This document shows positions 1 through 8,001 of a DNA stretch of 64,000 nt, piece after piece. The stretch lies in NCBI GenBank assembly GCA_001595385.3, contig LVEI03000001.1, positions 2,361,344-2,425,343 of the forward strand, read 5' to 3'. The notes beneath the pieces were generated by a model. The model saw nothing but the letters and a program-made list of their open reading frames with translations, was not told where the DNA came from and did not search any database. Position numbers and translations under genes: made by a program. Positions within the stretch are counted from its first letter, which is position 1. The number at the start of each line of letters is the position of its first letter. Source of the stretch: Deltaproteobacteria bacterium GWC2_55_46. GTDB lineage: Bacteria; Desulfobacterota; GWC2-55-46.

Positions 1-261
1 GCCTATCGCCTTGAGGAAGATGAATGAGAGCGCGCCGGTCCCGGCTACGACGATGACGGCGGAGAGGGCTACTATGGCCAAGTCGCCTGTTACGAGCTTT
101 TTGTGCGACAGGGAAGAGAGTACGAGCGCCGGGATAGTCAGGTAAAGGAGCACCTCGATTATGGGCTCCAGGCTTATCTTTTTAAACCTCGCGAAGAGGT
201 ATCCCAGGCCGATTATGCAGAAGACCGGGAAGACGACTGAGAGTACTTTGATTATGGGCAT
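1..261 (-). CDS. AEC-family transporter, N-terminal part (cut by window edge)
   Basis: Reading leftwards from an ATG at 261 gives 87 residues that stay open to the window edge. The protein starts MPIIKVLSVVFPVF and is followed by GLGYLFARF, then two further hydrophobic stretches (about residues 34-50 and 58-82). The pattern of a first helix with a Pro-Val-Phe core and a G-x-G-x-x-F-x-R turn is that of the auxin efflux carrier (AEC) family of secondary transporters in the inner membrane. Substrate cannot be inferred. It lies downstream of pycB on the same strand but is separated from it by a strong terminator, so it is probably transcribed independently. Confidence 0.6.
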   Translation of the reverse strand, partial: MPIIKVLSVVFPVFCIIGLGYLFARFKKISLEPIIEVLLYLTIPALVLSSLSHKKLVTGDLAIVALSAVIVVAGTGALSFIFLKAIG

Positions 262-266
262 AGGTT

Positions 267-307
267 AAAAAAAAGCGGGCGGCGGTATAACCGCCCCCGC
301 CTTTTTT
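267..307 (-). terminator. Intrinsic terminator downstream of pycB
   Basis: A GC-only stem (GCGGGCGG near 275 pairing with CCGCCCCCGC ending at 300) is flanked by eight A on the left and six T on the right. Read on the minus strand it is a hairpin followed by a U-tract directly after the pycB stop. The symmetry means it could also stop plus-strand transcription. Confidence 0.8.
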
Positions 308-330
308 GCGTTAAGAGGACCTGCCCGGCC

Positions 331-2223
331 TTATTCCTTTTCTACCTCTATGAGAGTCTCATCCGGGTTTACCGAGTCACCTATCCTGACCAGTATCTTT
401 TTGACGGTGCCGCTTATTGGGGTGTGCACCTCGTTCTCCATCTTCATGGCCTCGACCGTAAGGACGGTGTCGCCCTCAGAGACCTTGCCCCCTACGCTAA
501 CCTTTATCGAGGTGACCTTGCCGGGGATGGGGGTCGTGACATCCCCTTCTTTCCTGGCCTTGGGCCTGATCGATTGCGTTATAGAGGGCCTTTCTATCTC
601 GCCGGCGGTGGTCGGTATGACCTCTGTGAGGGACTCTATCATCACCTCTTCGAGCTTGCCGTCTATGGAGATGAAAAACGGCCTCTTGCCTTCGACCTTA
701 TGTCCCGCTCCGGCGACCTTTATCTTGTAATTCTCCCCGTGCACAGTGACGTTGAACTCGCTTGGCGCGAGGTGAAGGGCCGTGTGCTCGGCGGGCGCCG
801 ACATCTCCTCCTCAAGCGGTTCCGGTTCGAGCCTGCCGGAGTCCCTCTGCTCGAAGAACTCGAGCGCGACTATGGGGAAGAGGGTATACGACAGCACGTC
901 ATCTATCGATTTCGCCTTGCCGTCTATGTCCCTCATCGCCTTGTCCAGCTCAGGCTCAAGGAGGTCGGCTGGCCTGCAGCTAATGGGCTTCTCGTCCCCG
1001 ACGGCGAGCTTCCTCGCGGTCTCGTCGATGGGGCCGGGGGGCTTGCCATAGAGCCCCTTGAAGTAGTTCCTCGTCTCGCTCGTTATGACCTTGTACCTCT
1101 CGCCCATGAGGACGTTAAGGGTCGCCTGCGTGCCGACGACCTGGCTCGTTGGCGTCACCAGGGGAGGGTAGCCCATGTCCTTCCTGACCTTTGGTATCTC
1201 GTCGAAGACCTCGTTCATCTTATCGAGGGCGTTCTGCTCTCTAAGCTGGTTGACGAGGTTCGATATCATGCCGCCGGGTATCTGCACCATGAGCGTTTTG
1301 GGGTTTATCGCGGTGTACTCGCTTTCAAACCTCTTGTACTTTTTCCTTATCTCCCTGAACCTGTCGGCTATCTCGGCGAGCAGGCCCAGGTCAAGCCCCG
1401 TTGAATAGGGCGAATCGTTGAGCGCCGCCACCATGGACTCTGTCGGGGGCTGGGAGGTGCCGGAGGCGAGGCTTGAAAGGGCGGTATCGACTATGTCCGC
1501 TCCGGCCTCAATGGCCTTCAAATAGCTCATCGCCGCCAGTCCCGAGGAGTCGTGCGAATGTATGTGTATGGGGAGCGCTATCTTCTCCCTGAGCTTTCCT
1601 ACCAGGTCAAAGGCCGCAAAAGGCGTCAAGAGGCCCGCCATGTCCTTTACGCATATGGTGTCAGCGCCCATCTTCACAAGCTTCTGGGCGAGCTCGACGA
1701 AGCCCTCATGCGTATGGACCGGGCTCGTGGTATAGCAGATGGTCGCCTCGACGATGGCCTTCGCCTCTTTGGCGGCCCTTACAGCCACCTCTATGTTCCT
1801 GAGATCGTTGAGGGCGTCGAATATCCTGAAGACGTCGACCCCGTTCCTGGCGGCCCTTTCGACGAATTTTTTCACAACGTCGTCTGAGTAGTGCCTGTAG
1901 CCGACCAGGTTCTGCCCGCGGAGCAGCATCTGGAGCCTTGTGTTCGGTATGGCCTTCCTCAAGACCTTGAGCCTCTCCCATGGGTCTTCCTTGAGGAACC
2001 TCAAGCAGGCGTCGAAGGTCGCGCCGCCCCAGACTTCGAGGGACCAGTAGCCCACCTTGTCGAGCATGGGGGCGATCCCGGTCATGTCGGCGGTCCTCAT
2101 CCTCGTGGCAAGCAGAGACTGGTGAGAGTCCCTGAGGACGGTATCCGTTATATAGGTCCTCTTGTCGCTCCTTGTCCTGAGTTTAAGGTCCGCCTTAGCA
2201 GGCTGAGCCGCCTTGTTCGTCAT
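331..2223 (-). CDS. pycB: Pyruvate carboxylase subunit B (carboxyltransferase + biotinyl domain)
   Basis: This 630-residue protein carries the carboxyltransferase and biotin-carrier parts of pyruvate carboxylase, which makes oxaloacetate from pyruvate for anaplerosis. The N-terminal TIM barrel begins with the motif ITDTVLRDSHQSLLATRMRT, and a metal-site segment IHIHSHDSSG lies near residue 220. The conserved carboxylase domain follows, and the C-terminal biotinyl domain has EAMKMEN with the biotin-accepting Lys at about 594. An oxaloacetate decarboxylase alpha subunit has the same architecture. The adjacent biotin carboxylase gene 18 bp upstream, and the absence of the membrane subunits, favour two-subunit pyruvate carboxylase. 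Last gene before the terminator at 267-307. Confidence 0.9.
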   Translation of the reverse strand: MTNKAAQPAKADLKLRTRSDKRTYITDTVLRDSHQSLLATRMRTADMTGIAPMLDKVGYWSLEVWGGATFDACLRFLKEDPWERLKVLRKAIPNTRLQMLLRGQNLVGYRHYSDDVVKKFVERAARNGVDVFRIFDALNDLRNIEVAVRAAKEAKAIVEATICYTTSPVHTHEGFVELAQKLVKMGADTICVKDMAGLLTPFAAFDLVGKLREKIALPIHIHSHDSSGLAAMSYLKAIEAGADIVDTALSSLASGTSQPPTESMVAALNDSPYSTGLDLGLLAEIADRFREIRKKYKRFESEYTAINPKTLMVQIPGGMISNLVNQLREQNALDKMNEVFDEIPKVRKDMGYPPLVTPTSQVVGTQATLNVLMGERYKVITSETRNYFKGLYGKPPGPIDETARKLAVGDEKPISCRPADLLEPELDKAMRDIDGKAKSIDDVLSYTLFPIVALEFFEQRDSGRLEPEPLEEEMSAPAEHTALHLAPSEFNVTVHGENYKIKVAGAGHKVEGKRPFFISIDGKLEEVMIESLTEVIPTTAGEIERPSITQSIRPKARKEGDVTTPIPGKVTSIKVSVGGKVSEGDTVLTVEAMKMENEVHTPISGTVKKILVRIGDSVNPDETLIEVEKE

Positions 2224-2241
2224 TATCCTGTCGCCTCCCTA

Positions 2242-3669
2242 TTATAACCCGTGGTGGGCCGCTATGGCCGCGGCAATGGCCGCGACCAGGTCCGTAGGCT
2301 CACCGTATTCGTCGTAGTCCATAAGCTCGGGCTTCCTGTCTATGAAGCCCGTGTCGAAATTGCCTGCTCTAAAGTCCTCGTTCTCCATTATCTTCCTGAG
2401 GAAGGGTATCGTAGTCTTTATGCCCCTTATAACGAACTCTTCAAGGCAGCGGTGGGTCCTCCTCACGGTCTCGTCCCATGTGGTGCCGCGCACCACGAGC
2501 TTCGCGACGAGCGAGTCGTAGCAGTTCGGGATCACGAAGTCCTTGTATATGGCCCCGTCTATCCGCACCCCTATGCCGCCGGGCGAGTAATATGCCGTGA
2601 CCTTGCCGAAGGACGGGAAGAAGTTGTTCTTGGGGTCCTCGGCGCAGACACGGCACTCTATGGCAAAGCCGTTTACCTTGACGTCCTCCTGGGTGAAGCC
2701 CAGGGGCATGCCGGAGGCTATCTCTATCTGCTTTTTGACGAGGTCGATCCCGGTGACCTCTTCTGTTATCGGGTGCTCGACCTGTATCCTCGTGTTCATC
2801 TCAAGGAAGTAGAAGTCCCTGTTGTTGTCGACCAGGAACTCCACCGTGCCGGCGTTCGTGTAGTTGGCGGCCTTCGCGGCCTTGATCGCCGCCTCTCCCA
2901 TGCGTTTGCGGAGGTCCGCGGTAAGGATAAGAGAAGGGGTTATCTCGACGAGCTTCTGGTGGCGCCTCTGAATAGAGCAGTCCCTCTCGCCCATGTGGAC
3001 GATATTGCCGTGGTTGTCGGCCAGTATCTGGAACTCTATATGGTGAGGCTTTTCTATGAATTTTTCAAGGAAGACCTCGGAGACGCCGAACGCGGCGGCC
3101 GATTCCTTCCTGGCGGTCGTGATGGAGTCGACGAGCTCTTTTTTGTTGCGCGCTACCCTTAAGCCCCTGCCGCCGCCCCCGCCAGAGGCCTTTACCATTA
3201 TGGGGTAGCCTATCTTCTCGGCTAAGGCTACGGCCTCGTCTACGTCCTTTATCGAGTCTTCCGTCCCGGGCAGTATCGGCACGCCCGCCTTCTGCATCAT
3301 CTTCCTCGCCATGACCTTGTCGCCCATGTCAGCGATGGTCCTGCTCGTGGGGCCTATGAAGGTAATGCCCTTCTTCTCGCAGAGCTGGGGGAACCGCGGG
3401 TTCTCGGAGAGGAAGCCGTAGCCGGGATGTATGGCGTCGACGCCGACCTTTGTGGCAAGGTCTACAAGCCTGTGAATGTTGAGATAGCCCTGTATGGGGC
3501 CGGGGCCGACCATGTAGGACTCGTCCGCCTTCTTGACGTAAAGAGAGGTGGCGTCCTCTTCCGAATAGATGGCCACTGTGGCGATCCCGAGCTCCTTGCA
3601 GGCCCGGATGACCCTCGTGGCGATCTCGCCCCTGTTGGCTATGAGCACTTTTTTGAAGAGACCTGACAT
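2242..3669 (-). CDS. pycA: Pyruvate carboxylase subunit A (biotin carboxylase)
   Basis: ATP-grasp biotin carboxylase, about 475 residues. It carboxylates the biotin on PycB using ATP and bicarbonate. It shows the N-terminal VLIANRGEIATRVIRAC motif, the glycine-rich ATP loop KASGGGGGRGLRV, and the catalytic region EMNTRIQVEHPITEEVTG. An ATG at 3696 is possible, but the ATG at 3669 (MSGLFKK) is preceded by GGAG at good spacing and matches the usual family N-terminus, so it is preferred. It could in principle be AccC of acetyl-CoA carboxylase. Pairing with pycB 18 bp downstream and the longer C-terminus (ending near residue 475) support PycA. Confidence 0.88.
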   Translation of the reverse strand: MSGLFKKVLIANRGEIATRVIRACKELGIATVAIYSEEDATSLYVKKADESYMVGPGPIQGYLNIHRLVDLATKVGVDAIHPGYGFLSENPRFPQLCEKKGITFIGPTSRTIADMGDKVMARKMMQKAGVPILPGTEDSIKDVDEAVALAEKIGYPIMVKASGGGGGRGLRVARNKKELVDSITTARKESAAAFGVSEVFLEKFIEKPHHIEFQILADNHGNIVHMGERDCSIQRRHQKLVEITPSLILTADLRKRMGEAAIKAAKAANYTNAGTVEFLVDNNRDFYFLEMNTRIQVEHPITEEVTGIDLVKKQIEIASGMPLGFTQEDVKVNGFAIECRVCAEDPKNNFFPSFGKVTAYYSPGGIGVRIDGAIYKDFVIPNCYDSLVAKLVVRGTTWDETVRRTHRCLEEFVIRGIKTTIPFLRKIMENEDFRAGNFDTGFIDRKPELMDYDEYGEPTDLVAAIAAAIAAHHGL

Positions 3670-3764
3670 TCCAAACTCCGCGTTTAACATGTGCAAACCG
3701 CAAACAAATATTTAGCCAAGAACGGCTGAATAAGTCAAGGAAATAAAAGCCTTAGAAAGGTATT

Positions 3765-5165
3765 CTAACCCTTCGCGGCCTTCATGTAGGTTATGGCGTC
3801 CGTAAGGCGCTTTAACGCCAGCTCCTTGCCCATGGCCGCGAGTGTCTCGAATATGCCGGGGCTTATGGTGCCGCCTGTCAGGGCCACTCTTACCGGCTGG
3901 GCGAGTTTCCCGAGTTTCAGCCCCTTTGCCTCGAGGAGCGAGTTGAACTCGGTTTCAAGGGACGTTTCATCGAACGAGGCAAGCCCGGACAGTTTTGTCA
4001 GCAGCTCTTCGAGGAGCGCGGCCGTATCGGCTGTAAAGAGCTTCTCAGCCGCCTTGGGGTCGTACTCGACCTTGTCGATGAAGTAAAAGAGCGAGTTTTC
4101 CGCCATCTCTTTGAGCGTCCTGGACCTTTCCTGCAACGTCCTGACTATCGGCATGAGCCTCTGGTCAGCCGAGGCGTCTACCCCGAGCCCCTTCCAGAAG
4201 GGGAGGAGAAGCGGGGCGAGCTCTTCAGGGGCGGCTGATTTTATGTAATGCTGGTTGAGCCACAGGAGCTTTTCAGGGTTAAATACCCCTGAGGACTTGC
4301 CGACGCTATCCAGGGAGAACTTTTCCACAAGCTCTTCCATCGAGAATATCTCCTGGTCGCCTGCGGACCAGCCGAGCCTCGCGAGGTAGTTGACGAGGGC
4401 ATGCGGCAGGTAGCCCATCTCTTTATAGGCCATGACGGATGTCGCGCCGTGGCGCTTGGAGAGCCTGGTCTTGTCCGACCCGAGTATCATGGGCAGGTGG
4501 GCGAAGACCGGGATATCGTAGCCGAGGGCCCTGTAAAGGAGTATCTGCTTTGGCGTGTTGTTTATGTGGTCGTCGCCCCTTATTACATGGGTTATCCCCA
4601 TGGTGGAGTCGTCCACCACGACGCAGAAGTTATAGGTCGGCGTGCCGTCGCTCCTTAAGATGATAAGGTCCTCTATCGCCGAGTTCTCGAACGATATTAC
4701 CCCTTTTATCTCGTCTTTGAAGGCTGTGGTCCCGGGCGGGACCCTGAACCTGAGCGCAGACGGGCCCTGCGGGGAGCCGGTCCTCTCCCTGCATCTGCCG
4801 TCGTACATGGGCGGGCGTCCGGCCTTCAAGGCCGCCTCCCTTCTGGCCTCAAGATCCTCCGGGGTGCAGTAGCAGCGGTAGACGAGCCCCTTTTCCAGCA
4901 GCGCCTCGGCGGACTTTCTGTACTCGTCGAACCTGTGGCTCTGGAAAAAAGGCCCCTCGTCCCAGTTGAGCCCGAGCCATTCCATGCCGTCGAGTATGGC
5001 CTGTATAGACTCTTTGGTGGAGCGGGCCACGTCGGTGTCTTCTATTCGCAGGATAAAGATCCCCTTGTTGCGCCTGGTGAAGAGCAGGTTAAAGAGGGCT
5101 GTCCTTGCCCCTCCGATATGGAGATAGCCCGTTGGAGATGGGGCGAACCGTGTCCTTACAGTCAA
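3765..5165 (-). CDS. gltX: Glutamyl-tRNA synthetase
   Basis: Class I aminoacyl-tRNA synthetase charging tRNA-Glu. The HIGH-type signature is [13 protein letters not shown] (HIGG at 16-19) and the KMSKS-type loop is [10 protein letters not shown] at about 232-241. Length (466 aa) is normal for bacterial GluRS, and the C-terminal helical anticodon-binding region is complete. Start is TTG at 5165, chosen because AGGAGG sits a few bases upstream. Cys98, Cys100 and Cys125 keep part of the zinc motif seen in some GluRS, but the fourth ligand position is Glu. Whether it is discriminating or also charges tRNA-Gln cannot be told from the window. It lies 34 bp downstream of the Memo-family gene. Confidence 0.95.
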   Translation of the reverse strand: MTVRTRFAPSPTGYLHIGGARTALFNLLFTRRNKGIFILRIEDTDVARSTKESIQAILDGMEWLGLNWDEGPFFQSHRFDEYRKSAEALLEKGLVYRCYCTPEDLEARREAALKAGRPPMYDGRCRERTGSPQGPSALRFRVPPGTTAFKDEIKGVISFENSAIEDLIILRSDGTPTYNFCVVVDDSTMGITHVIRGDDHINNTPKQILLYRALGYDIPVFAHLPMILGSDKTRLSKRHGATSVMAYKEMGYLPHALVNYLARLGWSAGDQEIFSMEELVEKFSLDSVGKSSGVFNPEKLLWLNQHYIKSAAPEELAPLLLPFWKGLGVDASADQRLMPIVRTLQERSRTLKEMAENSLFYFIDKVEYDPKAAEKLFTADTAALLEELLTKLSGLASFDETSLETEFNSLLEAKGLKLGKLAQPVRVALTGGTISPGIFETLAAMGKELALKRLTDAITYMKAAKG

Positions 5166-5199
5166 AACTTCCTCCTATGGAAACAAGAATATGGGATGC

Positions 5200-6000
5200 T
5201 TATGTTATTATGACCCCGGCGTAACCGACGACCTGGCTTAGGTCTCCGTTCACGTCCCCGGAGGTGGCGTAGCTTACGAGCCTGGCCTTCTTCGCGCCAA
5301 GTTCCCTGGCGGCGAATATCGTTATGGCGGAAGGGACCACGCCGCACATCGTGATATCGTTTTCCGAGGCTGCTTTAAGAAGGCCCCTGGCGTCAAGGGC
5401 CAGCACCTTGTCTATCGCCAGTTTATCCTTGGCCCTTGTCAGACCGTCAGGCTCAAAGTGGTTCATGTCCGTGCTCGCCACGATGAGCGTTTGGCCGGCA
5501 AGCCCGGAGAGCGCGCCGGCTATGGCCCTGCCCATCTCCTCGCATTCCACGGCGCTGCCCTGCATAACGGTAATGGGCACTATCATTGCGTCAGGGTTCC
5601 GGACGTATATGAAAGGGAGCTGCACCTCGATCGAATGCTCCATCAAGTGCGCCTCCGTATCAGCCGAGAAAAGGGGCGTTGAGGCTAATACTGCCTCCGC
5701 CGCCCCGGTATCGACCTTGACCCTGCCCAGCGGTATCTCCCAGCACCCGGAGGCCATGACAGAGGCGCGCGGGCCGAGGCCGGTGTGGTTGGGGCCGATC
5801 AGGACGACCCTGTCGGGCACGCGCACCGAAGAGTATACCTGCCCCGCGATCGCCCCTGAGAAGACGTACCCGGCATGGGGGGCCAGTATCGCCCTCGCTT
5901 CCTCTACGGGAGAGTGGCTCAAAAGGGCGTTCAGGGCCTTGCTGAGCTCTGCCCTGGCGCCTGGGTAGAACCGCCCTGCGACTACTGCTTTCCTTATCAT
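5200..6000 (-). CDS. AmmeMemoRadiSam system protein B (Memo family)
   Basis: 266 residues of the Memo family, related to class III ring-opening dioxygenases. The N-terminal IRKAVVAGRFYPG and the following HAGYVFSGAIAGQVY are typical signatures; the latter supplies the conserved His, with further conserved His in GPNHTGLG, EHSIEVQLPF and STDMNHFEP. In many bacteria it occurs with an AMMECR1 protein and a radical SAM enzyme; neither partner is in this window. Its biochemical role remains undefined. It is first in a minus-strand run with gltX and divergent from the HAD phosphatase gene, so its promoter should lie within 6001-6172. Confidence 0.85.
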   Translation of the reverse strand: MIRKAVVAGRFYPGARAELSKALNALLSHSPVEEARAILAPHAGYVFSGAIAGQVYSSVRVPDRVVLIGPNHTGLGPRASVMASGCWEIPLGRVKVDTGAAEAVLASTPLFSADTEAHLMEHSIEVQLPFIYVRNPDAMIVPITVMQGSAVECEEMGRAIAGALSGLAGQTLIVASTDMNHFEPDGLTRAKDKLAIDKVLALDARGLLKAASENDITMCGVVPSAITIFAARELGAKKARLVSYATSGDVNGDLSQVVGYAGVIIT

Positions 6001-6141
6001 AAACAGGACTTTCTGGTATAAAAGGCAGTTGAGATATTAACAGATAGGCCATGGAAAGTAAAGGCGTAATGGCCCATCAGGGCTGGTGTTAAACCTGCCT
6101 TCGGCTTACGTCGGTTAAAGGCGTGCCGCTCTTATGAGTTA

Positions 6142-6150
6142 TGCTATACT
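6142..6150 (+). promoter_or_regulatory. Extended -10 promoter for the HAD phosphatase gene
   Basis: TGCTATACT is an extended -10 element (TG-N-TATACT) 23 bp upstream of the gene start; no good -35 box is seen at 17 bp. It lies in the 172-bp divergent gap between the Memo and HAD genes, which shows no other clear feature. Confidence 0.5.
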
Positions 6151-6172
6151 GCCGTGAGATTATGAAAGGAAA

Positions 6173-6841
6173 ATGGGAATGAAACGGACTGTAATAGACG
6201 CGGAGCTGCTGATATTCGACCTCGACGGGACCCTTATAGATTCAAGCCAGGACATAGCGTGGTCCGCCAATATGACGCTTTCCGCTATGGGCCATGAGAA
6301 AAAACAGATAGGCGAGATAGTCGGCCACATCGGCTGGGGCGTTAAGCCGCTCCTTGAGAAGCTCATGCCGGGAGAGACATCCGAGAGGATAGCCGAGGCG
6401 AGGCTTAAGTTCCTCGATTTCTACGGAGACCACCTTGTGGTTAAGACCAGCGTATACCCTGGAGTGGAGGATACTATAGGCCATTTCATGAAGGCCGGCA
6501 AGAAGCTCGCGGTAGTCACGAACAAGCCTTTCGGCCTGGCCGAAAGCATCCTTGAGATAGTAAGGCTCAAGGATTTTTTTAGCGTCATCCTCGGGGGAGA
6601 CTCTCTTCCCAACAAAAAGCCTCATTCAGAGCCGATAGAGAAGGCCATGAGCGACCTTTGCGCCCCTCCTGAAAAGACGGTCGTCGTGGGCGACAGCCCG
6701 GTAGACTGCGAGGCTGGCAAGGCCGCCGGAGCGTACACGGTAGGCGTCTCCTACGGCTTCAGGGGAAGGGGCGAGCTGGAGGCCGCCGGATGCGATATCA
6801 TAATCGACGATTTTACTTCGCTTAAGCGGATGATACGGTAA
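6173..6841 (+). CDS. gph: HAD-family phosphatase, phosphoglycolate phosphatase-like
   Basis: 222-residue haloacid dehalogenase superfamily hydrolase. Motif I is IFDLDGTLIDSSQDI, with nucleophile and acid Asp; motif II is VVTNKP; the motif III Lys lies in NKKPHSEP and motif IV is VVGDSPVDCEAG. The alpha-helical C1 cap between motifs I and II is typical of Gph/PGPase. Likely substrate is 2-phosphoglycolate, but related enzymes act on other small phosphates, so specificity is inferred. The Met three codons in (6179) has better spacing to AAAGGAAA and may be the true start. Confidence 0.8.
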   Translation: MGMKRTVIDAELLIFDLDGTLIDSSQDIAWSANMTLSAMGHEKKQIGEIVGHIGWGVKPLLEKLMPGETSERIAEARLKFLDFYGDHLVVKTSVYPGVEDTIGHFMKAGKKLAVVTNKPFGLAESILEIVRLKDFFSVILGGDSLPNKKPHSEPIEKAMSDLCAPPEKTVVVGDSPVDCEAGKAAGAYTVGVSYGFRGRGELEAAGCDIIIDDFTSLKRMIR

Positions 6842-6870
6842 CCCACCCACATCCCGCCACCGCCGGTATC

Positions 6871-6879
6871 TGCTATAAT
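6871..6879 (+). promoter_or_regulatory. Extended -10 promoter for the DUF362 gene
   Basis: TGCTATAAT, an exact -10 hexamer with a TG extension, lies 43 bp upstream of the DUF362 start and 30 bp after the preceding stop, so this gene is probably transcribed separately. Confidence 0.6.
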
Positions 6880-6921
6880 TAGCAAGCGGCTATGGAAAAC
6901 CATACCTCTATATAGCGGAAG

Positions 6922-7956
6922 ATGACCACAAGGCGCTCAATACTCAAGACTTTAGGCGCGTCCATCTTTTGCCTCCTTTGGGGTGGCACTCCAGCCATGG
7001 CACAGCTCTTCAGATCCCCCAGGACCAAAAAAAAGCCGAGGCTCAGGGAGAACCTGTTTACAGAAGGGAAGAGTCCGCTTGTCTCGGTGGCTACAGGCCG
7101 CAGCGCAGAAGAGATGGTGGAGGCGGCAGTAGGCCTCATCGGAGGCTTTGAAAGGCTATCCCTCAAGGGCAAGAGCGTGCTCGTCAAGCCTAACGTGGTC
7201 TCAGGCGAGAAGAACCCTGTCACGACAAACCCGGAGGTGGTAGCGGCTGTTGTGAGGCTTCTTTTGCGCCACGGCGCGAAGAAGGTCTATGTGGGGGACA
7301 TGTCCGCGCTCAGGACTATCTCGACCAGGCGCAACATGACCAGAAACGGCATACTCAGGGCGGCGGAAGACAATGGGGCCGAGCCGGTCATATTCGAGGA
7401 CTTCGAATGGTACGGCGTGCCACTCGATAAGACGAGATACCTGAAGGAAGCTTATGTTACCGAGTGGATATACAGGACGGACCTTATCGTGAACCTGCCG
7501 GTCATAAAGACCCACAGGTCGGCGAGCTATTCCATAACTCTAAAAAACTTCATCGGCTGCACCCACCTGAGGCAGCGCCCGTACCTGCTTGACCCGGCCC
7601 ACTGGGAGGAGCTGATAGCGGAATTCAACGCGGCATATACGCCGGATCTCAATATCGTGGACGGGACCGTCTCCATGATAGAGGGCGGCCCGTGGGAAGG
7701 AACTCCAGCCAGGACCGACGTCGTCATCGCGAGCGGCGACAGGGTAGCGGCCGATATAGCCGGTCTCGGCCTTATCAGGTCATTCGGGAAATGGGCGCCG
7801 GTTGCGTCCAGGCCGGTCTGGGAACAGAAGCAGATAAGGACGGCCCTTGAGCTCGGGTTGGGCAAGGGAAAAGAGGATATAAAACTCGTAGCCGGAGCTG
7901 GCAACGGCTCGTTCGAGCGTCTTGTGGCGGATATAAGGGCGCATACAGGCCTTTGA
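6922..7956 (+). CDS. Tat-exported DUF362 domain protein
   Basis: 344-residue DUF362 family protein. The N-terminus TTRRSILKTLGAS fits the twin-arginine signal consensus and is followed by a hydrophobic stretch and a PAMA cleavage region, so export folded to the periplasm is predicted. The DUF362 core includes VLVKPNVVSGE, a conserved NLPVIKTH, and a LKNFIGC segment. Many DUF362 proteins carry a ferredoxin domain; here no 4Cys ferredoxin motif is present. Function of the family is not established. It has its own extended -10 promoter and converges on the aconitase gene 45 bp beyond. Confidence 0.8.
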   Translation: MTTRRSILKTLGASIFCLLWGGTPAMAQLFRSPRTKKKPRLRENLFTEGKSPLVSVATGRSAEEMVEAAVGLIGGFERLSLKGKSVLVKPNVVSGEKNPVTTNPEVVAAVVRLLLRHGAKKVYVGDMSALRTISTRRNMTRNGILRAAEDNGAEPVIFEDFEWYGVPLDKTRYLKEAYVTEWIYRTDLIVNLPVIKTHRSASYSITLKNFIGCTHLRQRPYLLDPAHWEELIAEFNAAYTPDLNIVDGTVSMIEGGPWEGTPARTDVVIASGDRVAADIAGLGLIRSFGKWAPVASRPVWEQKQIRTALELGLGKGKEDIKLVAGAGNGSFERLVADIRAHTGL

Positions 7957-8001
7957 GCAGCCTGGGATATCTAAAAGGGGCATGGCAAGTACGGCAATTT
8001 A

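Noticed and set aside
424-1404. A 326-codon plus-strand frame opposite pycB
   Set aside because: Shadow frame; the minus strand encodes an unmistakable carboxylase.
331-3669. Oxaloacetate decarboxylase (sodium pump) instead of pyruvate carboxylase
   Set aside because: The biotin carboxylase partner is adjacent and no membrane beta or gamma subunit gene is present.
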